Assembly: GCF_000765675.1 (NCBI RefSeq)
Contig: NZ_JRPA02000002.1
Coordinates: forward strand, 105,839 to 169,838
Origin: Helicobacter sp. MIT 05-5294
GTDB taxonomy: Bacteria; Campylobacterota; Campylobacteria; Campylobacterales; Helicobacteraceae
Direction of reading: 5' to 3'
DNA: 64,000 nucleotides
Shown: positions 1 to 8,789 of the stretch, piece after piece
How the letters are laid out: every line of letters starts with the position of its first letter
Numbering within the stretch: position 1 is the stretch's first letter
Notes under the pieces: model-generated
Database searches by the model: none
Told to the model about the DNA's origin: nothing
What the model saw: the letters and a program-made list of their open reading frames with translations, nothing else
Translations under genes and position numbers: made by a program

Positions 1-64
1 TTTTAGGGCTAGAAATTTAAAAGAGTCGCAACGCGAAAAGGGGCAGAGTAAAGAAGAGCGGAGT

Positions 65-433
65 TTGGATTCTAAGGATTTTCGCAACACCACCCAAAAG
101 GGCAAAGAAGCTGAAGAAGCCGCGTGTAGATTCTTAATAGAACAGGGCTTTGAAATCATAGAAAGAAACTTTTATACGCGTTTTGGAGAGCTAGATATTG
201 TGGCAAAAAAGCAAGAGGTTTTGTATTTTGTTGAAGTGAAAAGTGGCGTGGGATTTGAGCCTGTGTATAATCTAAATCCCTCTAAACTAGAGAAACTCAC
301 AAAGACGCTGAATATCTATCTGAAAACTCACAGAATCGCAATGCCTTATTGTTTGAGTGCTTTGGTTTTGTTTAAGTCAATGCCGAAAGATTCCTTTGAA
401 ATTCGTTGGTTGGAGAATCTTACAATGTTTTAA
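65..433 (+). CDS. YraN/UPF0102 family nuclease-like protein (5' end uncertain)
   Basis: Small protein of the YraN (UPF0102) family, which has a PD-(D/E)xK endonuclease-like fold; its exact function is not known. The fold signature is visible as GELDIV (residues 41-46) followed by FVEVKS (55-60), after an amphipathic KGKEAEEAACRFL helix. The start given is a TTG. The same frame stays open from there to the left edge of the window, so a start lying outside the window is possible and the true N-terminus is unknown. In H. pylori this gene sits between hom and trxA; here a convergent orphan gene follows. The family call is firm, the start is not. Confidence 0.85.
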   Translation: MDSKDFRNTTQKGKEAEEAACRFLIEQGFEIIERNFYTRFGELDIVAKKQEVLYFVEVKSGVGFEPVYNLNPSKLEKLTKTLNIYLKTHRIAMPYCLSALVLFKSMPKDSFEIRWLENLTMF

Positions 434-510
434 GGTCTTAAAAGTCAATGGATTTTTGAATATGCTTGGAATCCCTGCTGACATAATGTGTCTTTATGGT
501 TGCAAAGGAT

Positions 511-1095
511 TCAACTCATCGTATCAATTTGCACATTGCCGCTATAAATTGCGTGGCTAAACTCTCTTAAAATGCGCTGTGTTTTTGCTTCTGTGTTTTT
601 GCGTAAAATATCATTATAGTTGCTCGTAGGATTCTTGTTGTAGTTTTTGGTATAAAGTCCCTCTAAGTGATTAAGGCTGTTTTGAAACTCTTTTGCGACT
701 TCCCGCCAACCCTCTTTTGTGATTCCTAAGAATCCAAGCTCGTTTTCGTCTTTGTCGTTAGAGTTAGAATCTTGAGATTCTTTTTCTTTCTGTTCTACGC
801 GTTCCACACTCGCGCTTAAATTACCTGCGCGTGTTAGCATTTGGGCGACAGAAATCTTTTCATTGGGCGACATACCCGCAGTTACGCGTTCAAAGGCTTG
901 GTATTGTTCATCATTCATCAGTTCTAAACTAATCATACCATAGGTGATTCTTTCTGTTTCAAAACTCTCTTGATTTTGTTGGTGCGATTCCTTGCTTTGC
1001 GTTTTATTGGTGGATTGCACATTTTCATTGAGAATACGATTTGCCTCATTATTATAGATTCCACTTAGAGAATTTAAATTCTGATTAATAACCAT
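511..1095 (-). CDS. Hypothetical protein, Asn/Gln/Glu-rich
   Basis: I do not recognise this 194-residue protein. It has no signal peptide and no membrane segment. Residues 1-50 are rich in Asn, Gln and Ser. The middle contains a more ordered stretch around MTRAGNLSASVERVEQKEKE with coiled-coil character, and the C-terminal third (about 125-194) looks helical. An AAAGGA element lies about 12 nt upstream of the ATG, which is far for a ribosome site. It is convergent with yraN and divergent from the PgbA-like gene, so it appears to be a single-gene unit. Composition suggests a soluble or exported helical protein, possibly genus-restricted. Function unknown. Confidence 0.6.
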   Translation of the reverse strand: MVINQNLNSLSGIYNNEANRILNENVQSTNKTQSKESHQQNQESFETERITYGMISLELMNDEQYQAFERVTAGMSPNEKISVAQMLTRAGNLSASVERVEQKEKESQDSNSNDKDENELGFLGITKEGWREVAKEFQNSLNHLEGLYTKNYNKNPTSNYNDILRKNTEAKTQRILREFSHAIYSGNVQIDTMS

Positions 1096-1337
1096 CGTAA
1101 AACAAAATCCTTTCTAGTTGAAATTTCGCAGCAAGACTGTAAGCGGGTTGAAATGGATTCTAACGAACACATTGCGCGTTTTGTTGATTATTGAAGAATC
1201 TCGCTTCAGTCTTTTGTCTTGAAATCTAAGCAAAAAGGATTCCAACTTCTAGAATCGTCCTTGAAAAGCCTTTGAAAATTTATTGAAATTTTGTAGAAAT
1301 TCCATAAAATCTTGCTACGCTTTAAGCAAAGATAAAC

Positions 1338-1343
1338 TATAAT
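1338..1343 (+). promoter_or_regulatory. -10 element of the pgbA-like/glcD unit
   Basis: A perfect TATAAT lies 53 nt before the ATG at 1396, in the AT-rich gap 1096-1395. No convincing -35 is present, as is usual for housekeeping promoters in Helicobacter. I see nothing else in this gap. Confidence 0.55.
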
Positions 1344-1395
1344 TTCAGGATTTTTTAATATATTAAAAAACTTCTAATTTAAGGTTTGTTGCATT

Positions 1396-2223
1396 ATGAA
1401 AGATTTAAAATTTATAAAATATTCCTTTTTTCTCCTTTGTTTTTTTGGTATTTCCCTTTTTGCTTCCCCTTTTGGTAATAAAATCATCGTTCCCATTATA
1501 GAGCTAGATCAAGATTCCGAGCATTATGCGTATGTTCCTGCCTTTGATCTTAAAGTAGGCGAAAGTGGTGAAATTGTCCGCTGGTTTGATAGTGAGCATT
1601 CCGGTATTGTGGCAAAAGCCGCAGTGATAGAGATTCAAAATGGTCGTGCGAAAGTCGCCTTTGAACCCTTTGTTGGATTGGAGCAAACCGCATTTCCAAC
1701 GCCAATCTTAATGCCACAAAAAAATGATGAGGTGATTTTTCGTAGCTTTAACGACAGAGCGTTTTTGATTGCGCCAACACAAGATATTTATGAGAAAGTC
1801 AAAAATGCGTATCCGGAGATTGTATGGCTACACCCGGATTTGTTTGCGGCGTATTTGATGGATATAGGACATACTGCGCCGGTAAAAGGGGATTTTCGTA
1901 AAATCTGCACACAATATGCAGCAGGGATTATTTATTTGGTGAATCTTAACGAAGGTCAAGCATTGGATTGTCAGACTTTTCGTCCAGTCAAAAAAGACTA
2001 TATCACAGGACGCGCTCCGATAGAAGATCGTATGTTGCCATTCTTCTCACGCATTGGTAGAGGGAATCAAGAATGGTTTTCTTATCTTTTTAATGACATT
2101 AAAACGCAGGATTATTATGTTTATTTCGACGCACTTGTCAAAGGAGAGATTCGCGATGAAGACGCGACATTTTTTGGAAGAATCACAAATTATTTCCTTA
2201 ACGGCGTCAAAGATATTTTCTAG
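1396..2223 (+). CDS. PgbA/PgbB-like secreted protein, N-terminal domain only
   Basis: Exported protein of 275 residues resembling the conserved N-terminal domain of H. pylori plasminogen-binding proteins PgbA/PgbB. A hydrophobic signal peptide covers roughly residues 8-23 (KYSFFLLCFFGISLFA). The mature part has beta-rich segments, including an acidic GESGEIVRWF region and the block FRKICTQYAAGIIYL. H. pylori PgbA is about 450 residues and carries a charged, coiled-coil C-terminal half with terminal lysine that binds plasminogen; that half is absent here, so plasminogen binding should not be assumed. Order matches H. pylori, where pgbA precedes glcD; the gap to glcD is 9 nt, so the two are probably co-transcribed. 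Confidence 0.75.
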   Translation: MKDLKFIKYSFFLLCFFGISLFASPFGNKIIVPIIELDQDSEHYAYVPAFDLKVGESGEIVRWFDSEHSGIVAKAAVIEIQNGRAKVAFEPFVGLEQTAFPTPILMPQKNDEVIFRSFNDRAFLIAPTQDIYEKVKNAYPEIVWLHPDLFAAYLMDIGHTAPVKGDFRKICTQYAAGIIYLVNLNEGQALDCQTFRPVKKDYITGRAPIEDRMLPFFSRIGRGNQEWFSYLFNDIKTQDYYVYFDALVKGEIRDEDATFFGRITNYFLNGVKDIF

Positions 2224-2232
2224 GGGCTTTTT

Positions 2233-3612
2233 ATGACAGAACAAAATATCAAGGATTTAAAAGCGATTGTTGGAGAGGGCGAATGCTTCAGCGATAAAGC
2301 ACATTTGAGTGCTTATTGCTATGATGCAACCAAAGAGAGAAAATATCCTGAATGCGTTGTTTTTCCTCACAATGAAGAAGAAGTCAGTCGTGTATTGAAG
2401 TATTGTAATGAACATTTGATTCCTATTATCCCACGCGGTGCAGGGAGCGGATTCACAGGCGGTGCGCTTGCAGTGCAAGGTGGGGTGATTTTAGCATTAG
2501 AAAAACATATGAATCAGATTTTAGAGATTGATATGGAAAATATGGTTGCTAGAGTGCAGCCCGGTGTCGTGAATATGCAGTTACAAAAGGCAGCAGAAGC
2601 AGTGGGGTTGTTTTATCCGCCAGATCCTGCGAGTGAATATTACTCTACGCTTGGTGGTAATGTGAGTGAAAATGCAGGAGGAATGCGCGCGGCAAAATAT
2701 GGAATCACAAAAGACTTTGTGATGGCATTGCGTGCGGTATTGCCTAATGGCGATATTATTCGCGCGGGTAAAAAAACGATTAAAGATGTGGCAGGTTATA
2801 ATGTGGCGGGGATTTTAATTGCAAGTGAGGGGACTTTGGCGGTTATTACTGAAATCACTCTGAAGTTGCTTAGCAAACCCAAATATAAACAAAGCGCAAT
2901 GGGCGTATTTCCAAGCATTCAAGCCGCAATGAACGCGGTTTATAAAACAATGGCAAGTGGAATCTCTCCTGTGGCAATGGAGTTTTTGGATAATCTTAGC
3001 ATTCGTGCAGTGGAGGAGAAATTTCATAAAGGTTTGCCAAAAGATGCGGGTGCGATTCTCATCACAGAAGTAGATGGAAATTTGCCTGAAGAAATTACCT
3101 ATCAGATTCAAAAAGTAGAGGAGAAATTTCTCGAAAATGGTGCGAGTCAATTTATCAAAGCAAACAATGAACAAGAAGCGGCGGATTTGTGGTTTGCTCG
3201 TAAGAATGCAAGTCCAAGTATTACGATTTATGGAAGCAAGAAACTCAACGAAGACATTACCGTCCCGCGTTCTAAATTGCCAGAGTTATTAGAGAGAATT
3301 GCAGAAGTTTCTAAAAAATATGGCGTTGTGATTCCGTGTTTTGGGCATACAGGTGATGGAAATGTGCATACTAATGTAATGGTAGATGGTAGTAAGCAAG
3401 AAGAATTAGAAAAAGGACATCAGGCGATTGAAGAGATTTTTAAAATCACCGTGGATCTTGGTGGAACGCTAAGTGGTGAGCATGGGATTGGAATCTCAAA
3501 AGCACCTTTTATGCACCTTGCTTTCTCGGAAGAAGAAATGGATTTATTCCGTTCTATTAAAAAGGCTTTTGATCCTAATAATATTTTGAATCCGGGAAAA
3601 ATGGCATTATAA
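2233..3612 (+). CDS. glcD: FAD-linked 2-hydroxyacid oxidase, GlcD family
   Basis: Flavoprotein of 459 residues, the size expected for GlcD/Dld-type oxidases, probably oxidising a 2-hydroxyacid such as glycolate or D-lactate and passing electrons to the quinone pool. The FAD-binding PCMH domain shows PRGAGSGFTGG (67-77) and GGNVSENAGGMRAAKYG. The C-terminal FAD-oxidase domain shows CFGHTGDGNVHTN and LSGEHGIGISK. No iron-sulfur partner (GlcE/GlcF) is adjacent, although a fused Dld-type enzyme with its own clusters is encoded at 13518-16391. The ATG lies 9 nt after the PgbA-like gene, with GGGG just upstream. The exact substrate cannot be read from the sequence. Confidence 0.9.
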   Translation: MTEQNIKDLKAIVGEGECFSDKAHLSAYCYDATKERKYPECVVFPHNEEEVSRVLKYCNEHLIPIIPRGAGSGFTGGALAVQGGVILALEKHMNQILEIDMENMVARVQPGVVNMQLQKAAEAVGLFYPPDPASEYYSTLGGNVSENAGGMRAAKYGITKDFVMALRAVLPNGDIIRAGKKTIKDVAGYNVAGILIASEGTLAVITEITLKLLSKPKYKQSAMGVFPSIQAAMNAVYKTMASGISPVAMEFLDNLSIRAVEEKFHKGLPKDAGAILITEVDGNLPEEITYQIQKVEEKFLENGASQFIKANNEQEAADLWFARKNASPSITIYGSKKLNEDITVPRSKLPELLERIAEVSKKYGVVIPCFGHTGDGNVHTNVMVDGSKQEELEKGHQAIEEIFKITVDLGGTLSGEHGIGISKAPFMHLAFSEEEMDLFRSIKKAFDPNNILNPGKMAL

Positions 3613-3688
3613 TCAAAGAAAAAGGAAAATTAGGTTTGGTTTGTTTTATTTTTGTGTTAAAATTTAATTTTAATTTTAAGGATTCTAA

Positions 3689-4159
3689 ATGATTTATGAT
3701 GTGCAAAAAATTCGTGAGATTCTGCCACACCGCTATCCTTTATTGCTTGTAGATAGGGTGGTTTCTATGTCTCCAAATGAAAAGATTGAAGCCTATAAGA
3801 ATATCACCATTAACGAAGAAGTGTTTAATGGGCATTTTCCTGTGCAACCCATTTATCCAGGGGTTTATATTATTGAAGGACTTGCACAAGCGGGAGGAGT
3901 TTTGGCGTTTGTTAGTATGTTTGGAGATGAAGCGCAAAATACAGGAGATAAAATTGTTTATTTTATGAGCATTGATAGAGCAAAATTTAGGAATCCTGTT
4001 GTTCCCGGAGATAAGCTTGTTTATAAGCTAGAAGTCTTGAAGCACAAAGGTGGGATTTGGGTTTTGCAAGGTTATGCTTATGTGGAAGATAAGCTAGTTG
4101 CCGAAGCAGAATTAAAGGCAATGGTAGTGGATAATGCAGAAAAAAAGGCGCAAAAGTGA
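3689..4159 (+). CDS. fabZ: 3-hydroxyacyl-[ACP] dehydratase FabZ
   Basis: Cytosolic hot-dog-fold dehydratase of type II fatty acid synthesis, converting 3-hydroxyacyl-ACP to trans-2-enoyl-ACP; the same 3-hydroxyacyl-ACP pool feeds LpxA. The 156-residue length is typical. The motif HRYPLLLVDRV is at 14-24, and the catalytic His49 (NGHFP) and Glu63 (IIEGLAQAGG) are both present. The ATG is preceded by AAGGATTCTAA. The stop overlaps the GTG start of lpxA by 4 nt (GTGA), which indicates translational coupling and the usual fabZ-lpxA pairing of fatty acid and lipid A synthesis. Confidence 0.96.
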   Translation: MIYDVQKIREILPHRYPLLLVDRVVSMSPNEKIEAYKNITINEEVFNGHFPVQPIYPGVYIIEGLAQAGGVLAFVSMFGDEAQNTGDKIVYFMSIDRAKFRNPVVPGDKLVYKLEVLKHKGGIWVLQGYAYVEDKLVAEAELKAMVVDNAEKKAQK

Positions 4160-4962
4160 AAATAGCAAAATCAGCGAGAATCGCACAGACTGCCATTATT
4201 GAAGAGGGTGCAGTGATTGGCGAAAATGTCGAGATTGGGCATTATTGCGTGATTGGTAGCAATGTCAAAATTGGAAAAGATTGCAAGATTTACAACCATG
4301 TAACCATTTTAGGCAATACGACTTTAGGCGTGGGAAATGAAGTTTTTCCCAATGCGACTTTAGGCACGAAACCACAAGATTTAAAATACCACGATGAACC
4401 CAATGAATTGATTTTTGGCGATTATAATAAAATACGCGAATTTACAATGATTAATCCCGGCACAGAGGGTGGAGGTGGCAAAACGATAATCGGCAGCCAC
4501 AATTTGTTAATGGCTTATGTGCATATTGCGCATGATTGCATTGTTGGAGATTCTTGTATTTTGGCAAATGGTGCAACACTAGGTGGGCATATCGTGCTAG
4601 GAAGTCATATTAATATAGGAGGCTTAACGCCGATTCATCAATTTGTAAAAGTTGGCGATTATGCGATGATTGCAGGTGCGAGTGCGCTCTCTCAAGATAT
4701 TCCTCCGTTTTGTATGGCAGAGGGGAATCGCGCAGTAATTAGAGGATTGAATTTACATCGTTTGCGCAAAAACTTTGAACACCACGAAGTGGATAAGATT
4801 CATAATGCGTATAAGCGTCTCTTCTTCGGTAATGCTCCTATTAAGGAGATTGCGCAAGAGATTCTTGATGAGGGCGTAAAAGATGCGAATGTTAAAAAAA
4901 TGTGTGAGTTTATTATCCAATCTACAAGGGGAATCCCTTTTATAAGGAAAAATAATGAGTGA
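4156..4962 (+). CDS. lpxA: UDP-N-acetylglucosamine acyltransferase LpxA
   Basis: First enzyme of lipid A synthesis, transferring a 3-hydroxyacyl chain from ACP to UDP-GlcNAc in the cytosol. The 268-residue protein begins with left-handed beta-helix hexapeptide repeats ([25 protein letters not shown] and onward, ending near residue 180) and closes with the helical LpxA domain. The catalytic His lies in [10 protein letters not shown]. The start is GTG, overlapping fabZ by 4 nt. The C-terminus overlaps the clpX start by 8 nt, so fabZ, lpxA and clpX form one tight transcription unit. Confidence 0.96.
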   Translation: MKIAKSARIAQTAIIEEGAVIGENVEIGHYCVIGSNVKIGKDCKIYNHVTILGNTTLGVGNEVFPNATLGTKPQDLKYHDEPNELIFGDYNKIREFTMINPGTEGGGGKTIIGSHNLLMAYVHIAHDCIVGDSCILANGATLGGHIVLGSHINIGGLTPIHQFVKVGDYAMIAGASALSQDIPPFCMAEGNRAVIRGLNLHRLRKNFEHHEVDKIHNAYKRLFFGNAPIKEIAQEILDEGVKDANVKKMCEFIIQSTRGIPFIRKNNE

Positions 4963-6205
4963 AAAAGTTTGTGATTTTTGCAAATCTAAAGAATCCCATA
5001 AGAATCCATTGATTGCGGGGAATAATGTTTGTATTTGTAAAAATTGTATCATTGCTTCTTATAGTTTGCTTGTAGGCGGTGAGCAGCATTTCGAAGAAGA
5101 GTTGGAATCCCCTGTAAGTGAAGAGCTAAATATCGTCCCCCCTAAAGAATTAAAAGCGGTGTTGGACGAATATGTGATTGGTCAAGAAAAGGCAAAAAAG
5201 GTTTTCAGTGTCGCGGTGTATAATCATTACAAGCGTGTGTTGCAAAATAAAGAGCAAAAAGACGAAGAAGATACAGAGATTGCTAAATCTAATATTTTGT
5301 TGATTGGTCCAACAGGAAGCGGAAAAACCTTGATGGCACAGACATTGGCAAAATACTTAAATATTCCGATTGCTATTTGTGATGCGACGAGTTTGACAGA
5401 AGCGGGTTATGTCGGAGAAGATGTAGAGAATATTTTGACACGCTTACTTCAAGAGGCAAATGGCGATGCGCAAAAAGCACAAAAAGGCATTGTTTTTATT
5501 GATGAAATTGATAAAATTTCAAGACTTTCAGAGAATCGTTCTATCACGAGAGATGTTTCGGGTGAGGGAGTGCAACAAGCATTGCTAAAAATCATAGAGG
5601 GAAGTATCGTAAATGTCCCTCCAAAAGGTGGTAGAAAGCACCCTAATCAAGAGTTTATTCAGATTGACACCAAAGATATTTTGTTTATTTGTGGCGGGGC
5701 ATTTGATGGGTTAAAGGATATTATTGAGCGCAGAATCGGGGGGAATAGTTTAGGATTCCACCATAAGACTGCCAAAAAAGTCGCACAAGAAGATATTTTA
5801 GAGCAAGTAGAACCCGATGATTTAGTGAGTTTTGGTCTGATTCCGGAACTCATTGGTCGTTTGCATATGATTGCGACTTTAGAGGAAATCACCAAAGAAG
5901 CGATGATTGAGATTCTGCAAAAACCAAAGAATGCCTTGACAAAGCAATACAAAAAACTTTTTGCCTTTGATGATGTGGTTTTAACCTTTAAAAAAGAAGC
6001 GTTAGAAGAGATAGCAAATCTTGCGATTGCTAGAAAAACAGGCGCAAGAGGGTTGCGTTCAATTATGGAGGAAATTATGCTAGATATTATGTATGAGTTG
6101 CCAGAATTGAAAGGTTACGAGGTGATTATCACCAAAGAGTCGGTTTTGAAACAAGCAAAACCTGTGCTAGTAAAACAGAAAAAAACAAGCAAAAAGAGTG
6201 CTTGA
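4955..6205 (+). CDS. clpX: ATP-dependent Clp protease ATP-binding subunit ClpX
   Basis: AAA+ unfoldase that feeds substrates, including tmRNA-tagged proteins, to ClpP. The 416-residue protein has the N-terminal C4 zinc domain (CDFCK at 6-10, then CICKNC), Walker [12 protein letters not shown], Walker [12 protein letters not shown], and the sensor and C-terminal domain [23 protein letters not shown]. The zinc domain is where adaptors such as SspB dock in other bacteria; an SspB-like protein is encoded at 49435 and tmRNA at 52208-52577. The ATG overlaps lpxA by 8 nt. mreB follows after 24 nt. Confidence 0.97.
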   Translation: MSEKVCDFCKSKESHKNPLIAGNNVCICKNCIIASYSLLVGGEQHFEEELESPVSEELNIVPPKELKAVLDEYVIGQEKAKKVFSVAVYNHYKRVLQNKEQKDEEDTEIAKSNILLIGPTGSGKTLMAQTLAKYLNIPIAICDATSLTEAGYVGEDVENILTRLLQEANGDAQKAQKGIVFIDEIDKISRLSENRSITRDVSGEGVQQALLKIIEGSIVNVPPKGGRKHPNQEFIQIDTKDILFICGGAFDGLKDIIERRIGGNSLGFHHKTAKKVAQEDILEQVEPDDLVSFGLIPELIGRLHMIATLEEITKEAMIEILQKPKNALTKQYKKLFAFDDVVLTFKKEALEEIANLAIARKTGARGLRSIMEEIMLDIMYELPELKGYEVIITKESVLKQAKPVLVKQKKTSKKSA

Positions 6206-6229
6206 ATCCCACTATAAAGAGAGAAGAAT

Positions 6230-7264
6230 ATGGTATTAGATAAAGTTATTGGTTGGTTTTCACATGATATTTCAATTGACCTTGGGACAGCAAATACGAT
6301 TGTTTTAGTAAAAGGACAAGGTGTTATTATTAATGAACCTTCGGTTGTAGCAGTGCAAAACGATCGCTACGGCAAAAATAAGATTCTAGCAGTTGGTCAT
6401 GAGGCAAAAGATATGGTGGGTAAGACGCCCGGAAGTATTCTAGCAGTGCGCCCAATGAAAGATGGTGTGATTGCGGATTTTGATATGACAGAAAAAATGA
6501 TTCGTCATTTCATTGAAAAGGCACATAGAAGAAAGGCATTGATGCGTCCTAGAATTATCGTTTGTGTGCCTTATGGATTAACAGGAGTGGAGCGCAAAGC
6601 GGTTAGGGAATCCGCTATTAGTGCGGGAGCTAGGGAAGTCTTTTTGATTGAAGAGCCAATGGCAGCGGCGATTGGTGCAGGTTTGCCTGTCAAAGAACCT
6701 AAAGGAAGCTTGGTTGTGGATATTGGCGGAGGGACAACAGAGATTGGAGTGATTTCGCTAGGAGGGCTTGTAATTTCAAAATCCTTGCGTATCGCAGGGG
6801 ATAAGCTGGATATGTCTGTGGTGGATTATGTGCGCAGAAAATATAGTTTGCTTATTGGAGAAAGAACAGGGGAAGAAATTAAAATCCAAATTGGTTCCGC
6901 GGTAAGCCTTGATGAGCCGCTTGTAATGCAGGTTAAAGGGCGCGACCAAGTGAGTGGATTATTAAACACGATTGAATTAACAAGCGAAGATGTGCGCGAA
7001 GCGATGAAAGAGCCTTTAAAAGAAATTTCCAATGCCCTAAAAGATGTGTTAGAGCAAATGCCACCAGATTTAGCGGGTGATATTGTAGAAAATGGGGTTG
7101 TCCTTACCGGTGGTGGGGCGTTGATTCGTGGGCTTGATAAGTATCTCTCTGATGTGATAAAACTTCCTGTATATGTGGGTGATGAGCCTTTGTTATGTGT
7201 GGCAAAAGGCACAGGAAAAGCATTAGAAGAAATTGATGTTTTACAACAGCTTTCTTATGAGTAG
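6230..7264 (+). CDS. mreB: Rod shape-determining protein MreB
   Basis: Bacterial actin that organises lateral cell wall synthesis. The 344-residue length is standard. The ATPase signature appears as DLGTANT near residue 18, and the phosphate-2 region as [18 protein letters not shown] near residue 165, followed by [21 protein letters not shown] ribosome site lies just before the ATG. mreC follows in the same orientation, as in most rod-shaped or helical bacteria; mreD is not seen downstream. Confidence 0.97.
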   Translation: MVLDKVIGWFSHDISIDLGTANTIVLVKGQGVIINEPSVVAVQNDRYGKNKILAVGHEAKDMVGKTPGSILAVRPMKDGVIADFDMTEKMIRHFIEKAHRRKALMRPRIIVCVPYGLTGVERKAVRESAISAGAREVFLIEEPMAAAIGAGLPVKEPKGSLVVDIGGGTTEIGVISLGGLVISKSLRIAGDKLDMSVVDYVRRKYSLLIGERTGEEIKIQIGSAVSLDEPLVMQVKGRDQVSGLLNTIELTSEDVREAMKEPLKEISNALKDVLEQMPPDLAGDIVENGVVLTGGGALIRGLDKYLSDVIKLPVYVGDEPLLCVAKGTGKALEEIDVLQQLSYE

Positions 7265-7320
7265 TTAGTTTATTAGAAATTTTTGTTGAAAACTTAAACA
7301 ATGATGAGTGGTAGAAATAG

Positions 7321-8169
7321 ATGAAAAAACTTTTTCTTTGGATTATCTTTTTGTTTATTGTATTGTTTGTTTCAATGAAAATTTCTACCGAAGTGCAAAA
7401 TAAAATCCTATTTTTAAGTGATAGTATCAAAACGGGCATTTTGAATCTCAATAGCAATACCCTAAAAGCAATCCAACGCCATTTTCATCAAGTCGAGCAG
7501 ATTAAACAGCTTTCTAACTCACTTCAAGAAAAGCAACAAATAGAATACTTATTGGAAGCTTTAAAAGTGGAATATAACGATTTATTGGCTTTGGTAGATT
7601 CTCCCTTGCGCCTCAATCTCCCAGAGCTTTCGCTCGTGCGTATGCTTTCGTTTGTGCATATGAATGATCATAAAAAGATTTGGTTGGAATATAAAAGTAA
7701 AAAGCCACATCAAGAGGGAACGATTTTTGGCTTGATGAATGAAAATAAAGTAGCGGGAATTGCGATTTTGCAGAATCATCGTTTAGAGGGATTCCTCAAT
7801 GGAGATGAAAAATGCAGTTATAGTGTTGTAGTAGGAGACAAAAAGTCGCAAGGAATCGCAAAATACGATATTAATAAAGGTTTTATTGTGGATTATATTC
7901 CGCTTTATCCCAAAGTAGAAGTGGGCGATATTGTGCAAACGAGTGGCAATGACAATATTTTTTATCCCGGTATTTTTGTGGGTGTTGTGGAAGCGGCTGA
8001 ATTGCGACAGGGTTATCAAATCGCCATTGTCAAACCCGCTTTAAATGCGGTTTCAAAGTTTTATTGGCTTGTAGATGTGGAGGATTTAAGCCTCGTTACT
8101 AGTGTTGAAGAAAATGCGACACAATCGCAAGAACCTTTGGGGATAGATTCCGCTAAACTCTCGCAATAA
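7321..8169 (+). CDS. mreC: Rod shape-determining protein MreC
   Basis: Inner-membrane-anchored periplasmic protein of the elongasome. Residues 4-20 form a single N-terminal membrane segment (LFLWIIFLFIVLFVSM), then a coiled-coil stretch at about 45-85 (QVEQIKQLSNSLQEKQQ) and a beta-rich C-terminal domain. At 282 residues it is of typical Helicobacter length. It lies 57 nt after mreB. The family is recognised from the context and the domain plan more than from any short motif, since MreC is poorly conserved. Confidence 0.9.
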   Translation: MKKLFLWIIFLFIVLFVSMKISTEVQNKILFLSDSIKTGILNLNSNTLKAIQRHFHQVEQIKQLSNSLQEKQQIEYLLEALKVEYNDLLALVDSPLRLNLPELSLVRMLSFVHMNDHKKIWLEYKSKKPHQEGTIFGLMNENKVAGIAILQNHRLEGFLNGDEKCSYSVVVGDKKSQGIAKYDINKGFIVDYIPLYPKVEVGDIVQTSGNDNIFYPGIFVGVVEAAELRQGYQIAIVKPALNAVSKFYWLVDVEDLSLVTSVEENATQSQEPLGIDSAKLSQ

Positions 8170-8414
8170 ACTTCATAAATTTTCATTTTCTCATTCGCAA
8201 ATTGTGAGATTCTACGAAGAATCTTGTTTGCTATTTAAATACAACTTCACGATTCTTTCTCTCTTGATGTAGTTTTTGTAAGTTCTTAAATTCCAAGGAT
8301 TTTTAGGAATCTAATCTAAAATAATCCATAAAATTTTGCTTTAGTCTAGGGTTTAATTTTAAAATGGAATGAAATTTGCTTTATGATTTATAAAGTCAAA
8401 TAAAGGAGCAAAAT

Positions 8415-8597
8415 ATGGAATTTCTTGATGAAGGACTTAGTTTTTGTAGTTTTTTTGAAGTAGTAGAGTTAGAATCCGAGAGCCAAAACAAGCAAAGCGA
8501 ACAAAATAAAGAGGACAAAAGTTGCAATACAATTCATCTAAATAGCACAGAGCAAAACGAAAAATTAATAATTTTGTATTCTAAACGCGCAAGTTAG
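8415..8597 (+). CDS. Small acidic hypothetical protein (60 aa)
   Basis: Short ORF with a strong ribosome site (AAAGGAG, 6 nt before the ATG) in an otherwise empty 600-nt gap between mreC and pycB. The product has an acidic, aromatic N-terminal half and a polar Gln/Asn/Ser/Lys-rich second half, with two cysteines (11, 37). No known family is recognised. The good ribosome site is the main reason to accept it as a gene. Confidence 0.45.
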   Translation: MEFLDEGLSFCSFFEVVELESESQNKQSEQNKEDKSCNTIHLNSTEQNEKLIILYSKRAS

Positions 8598-8738
8598 AAT
8601 GATTATTTTTGCGATTCTTTGTCTATTTAAGCGGGAATTGCAAATCTTAAAAAAGCTAAAGTGATACCAAAAAGACCACGAAAGCATAAAATATTGTAAA
8701 ATTCTCCCAATACGCTTAAAAACATTGTAATTTGTTGT

Positions 8739-8744
8739 TATAAT
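8739..8744 (+). promoter_or_regulatory. -10 element upstream of pycB
   Basis: A perfect TATAAT within TTGTTATAATATACAC sits about 45 nt upstream of the pycB start. No -35 is recognisable. Confidence 0.5.
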
Positions 8745-8789
8745 ATACACTCAAAACCTAAATTTGCAAAACTTAACTTTGGAGCTTTG

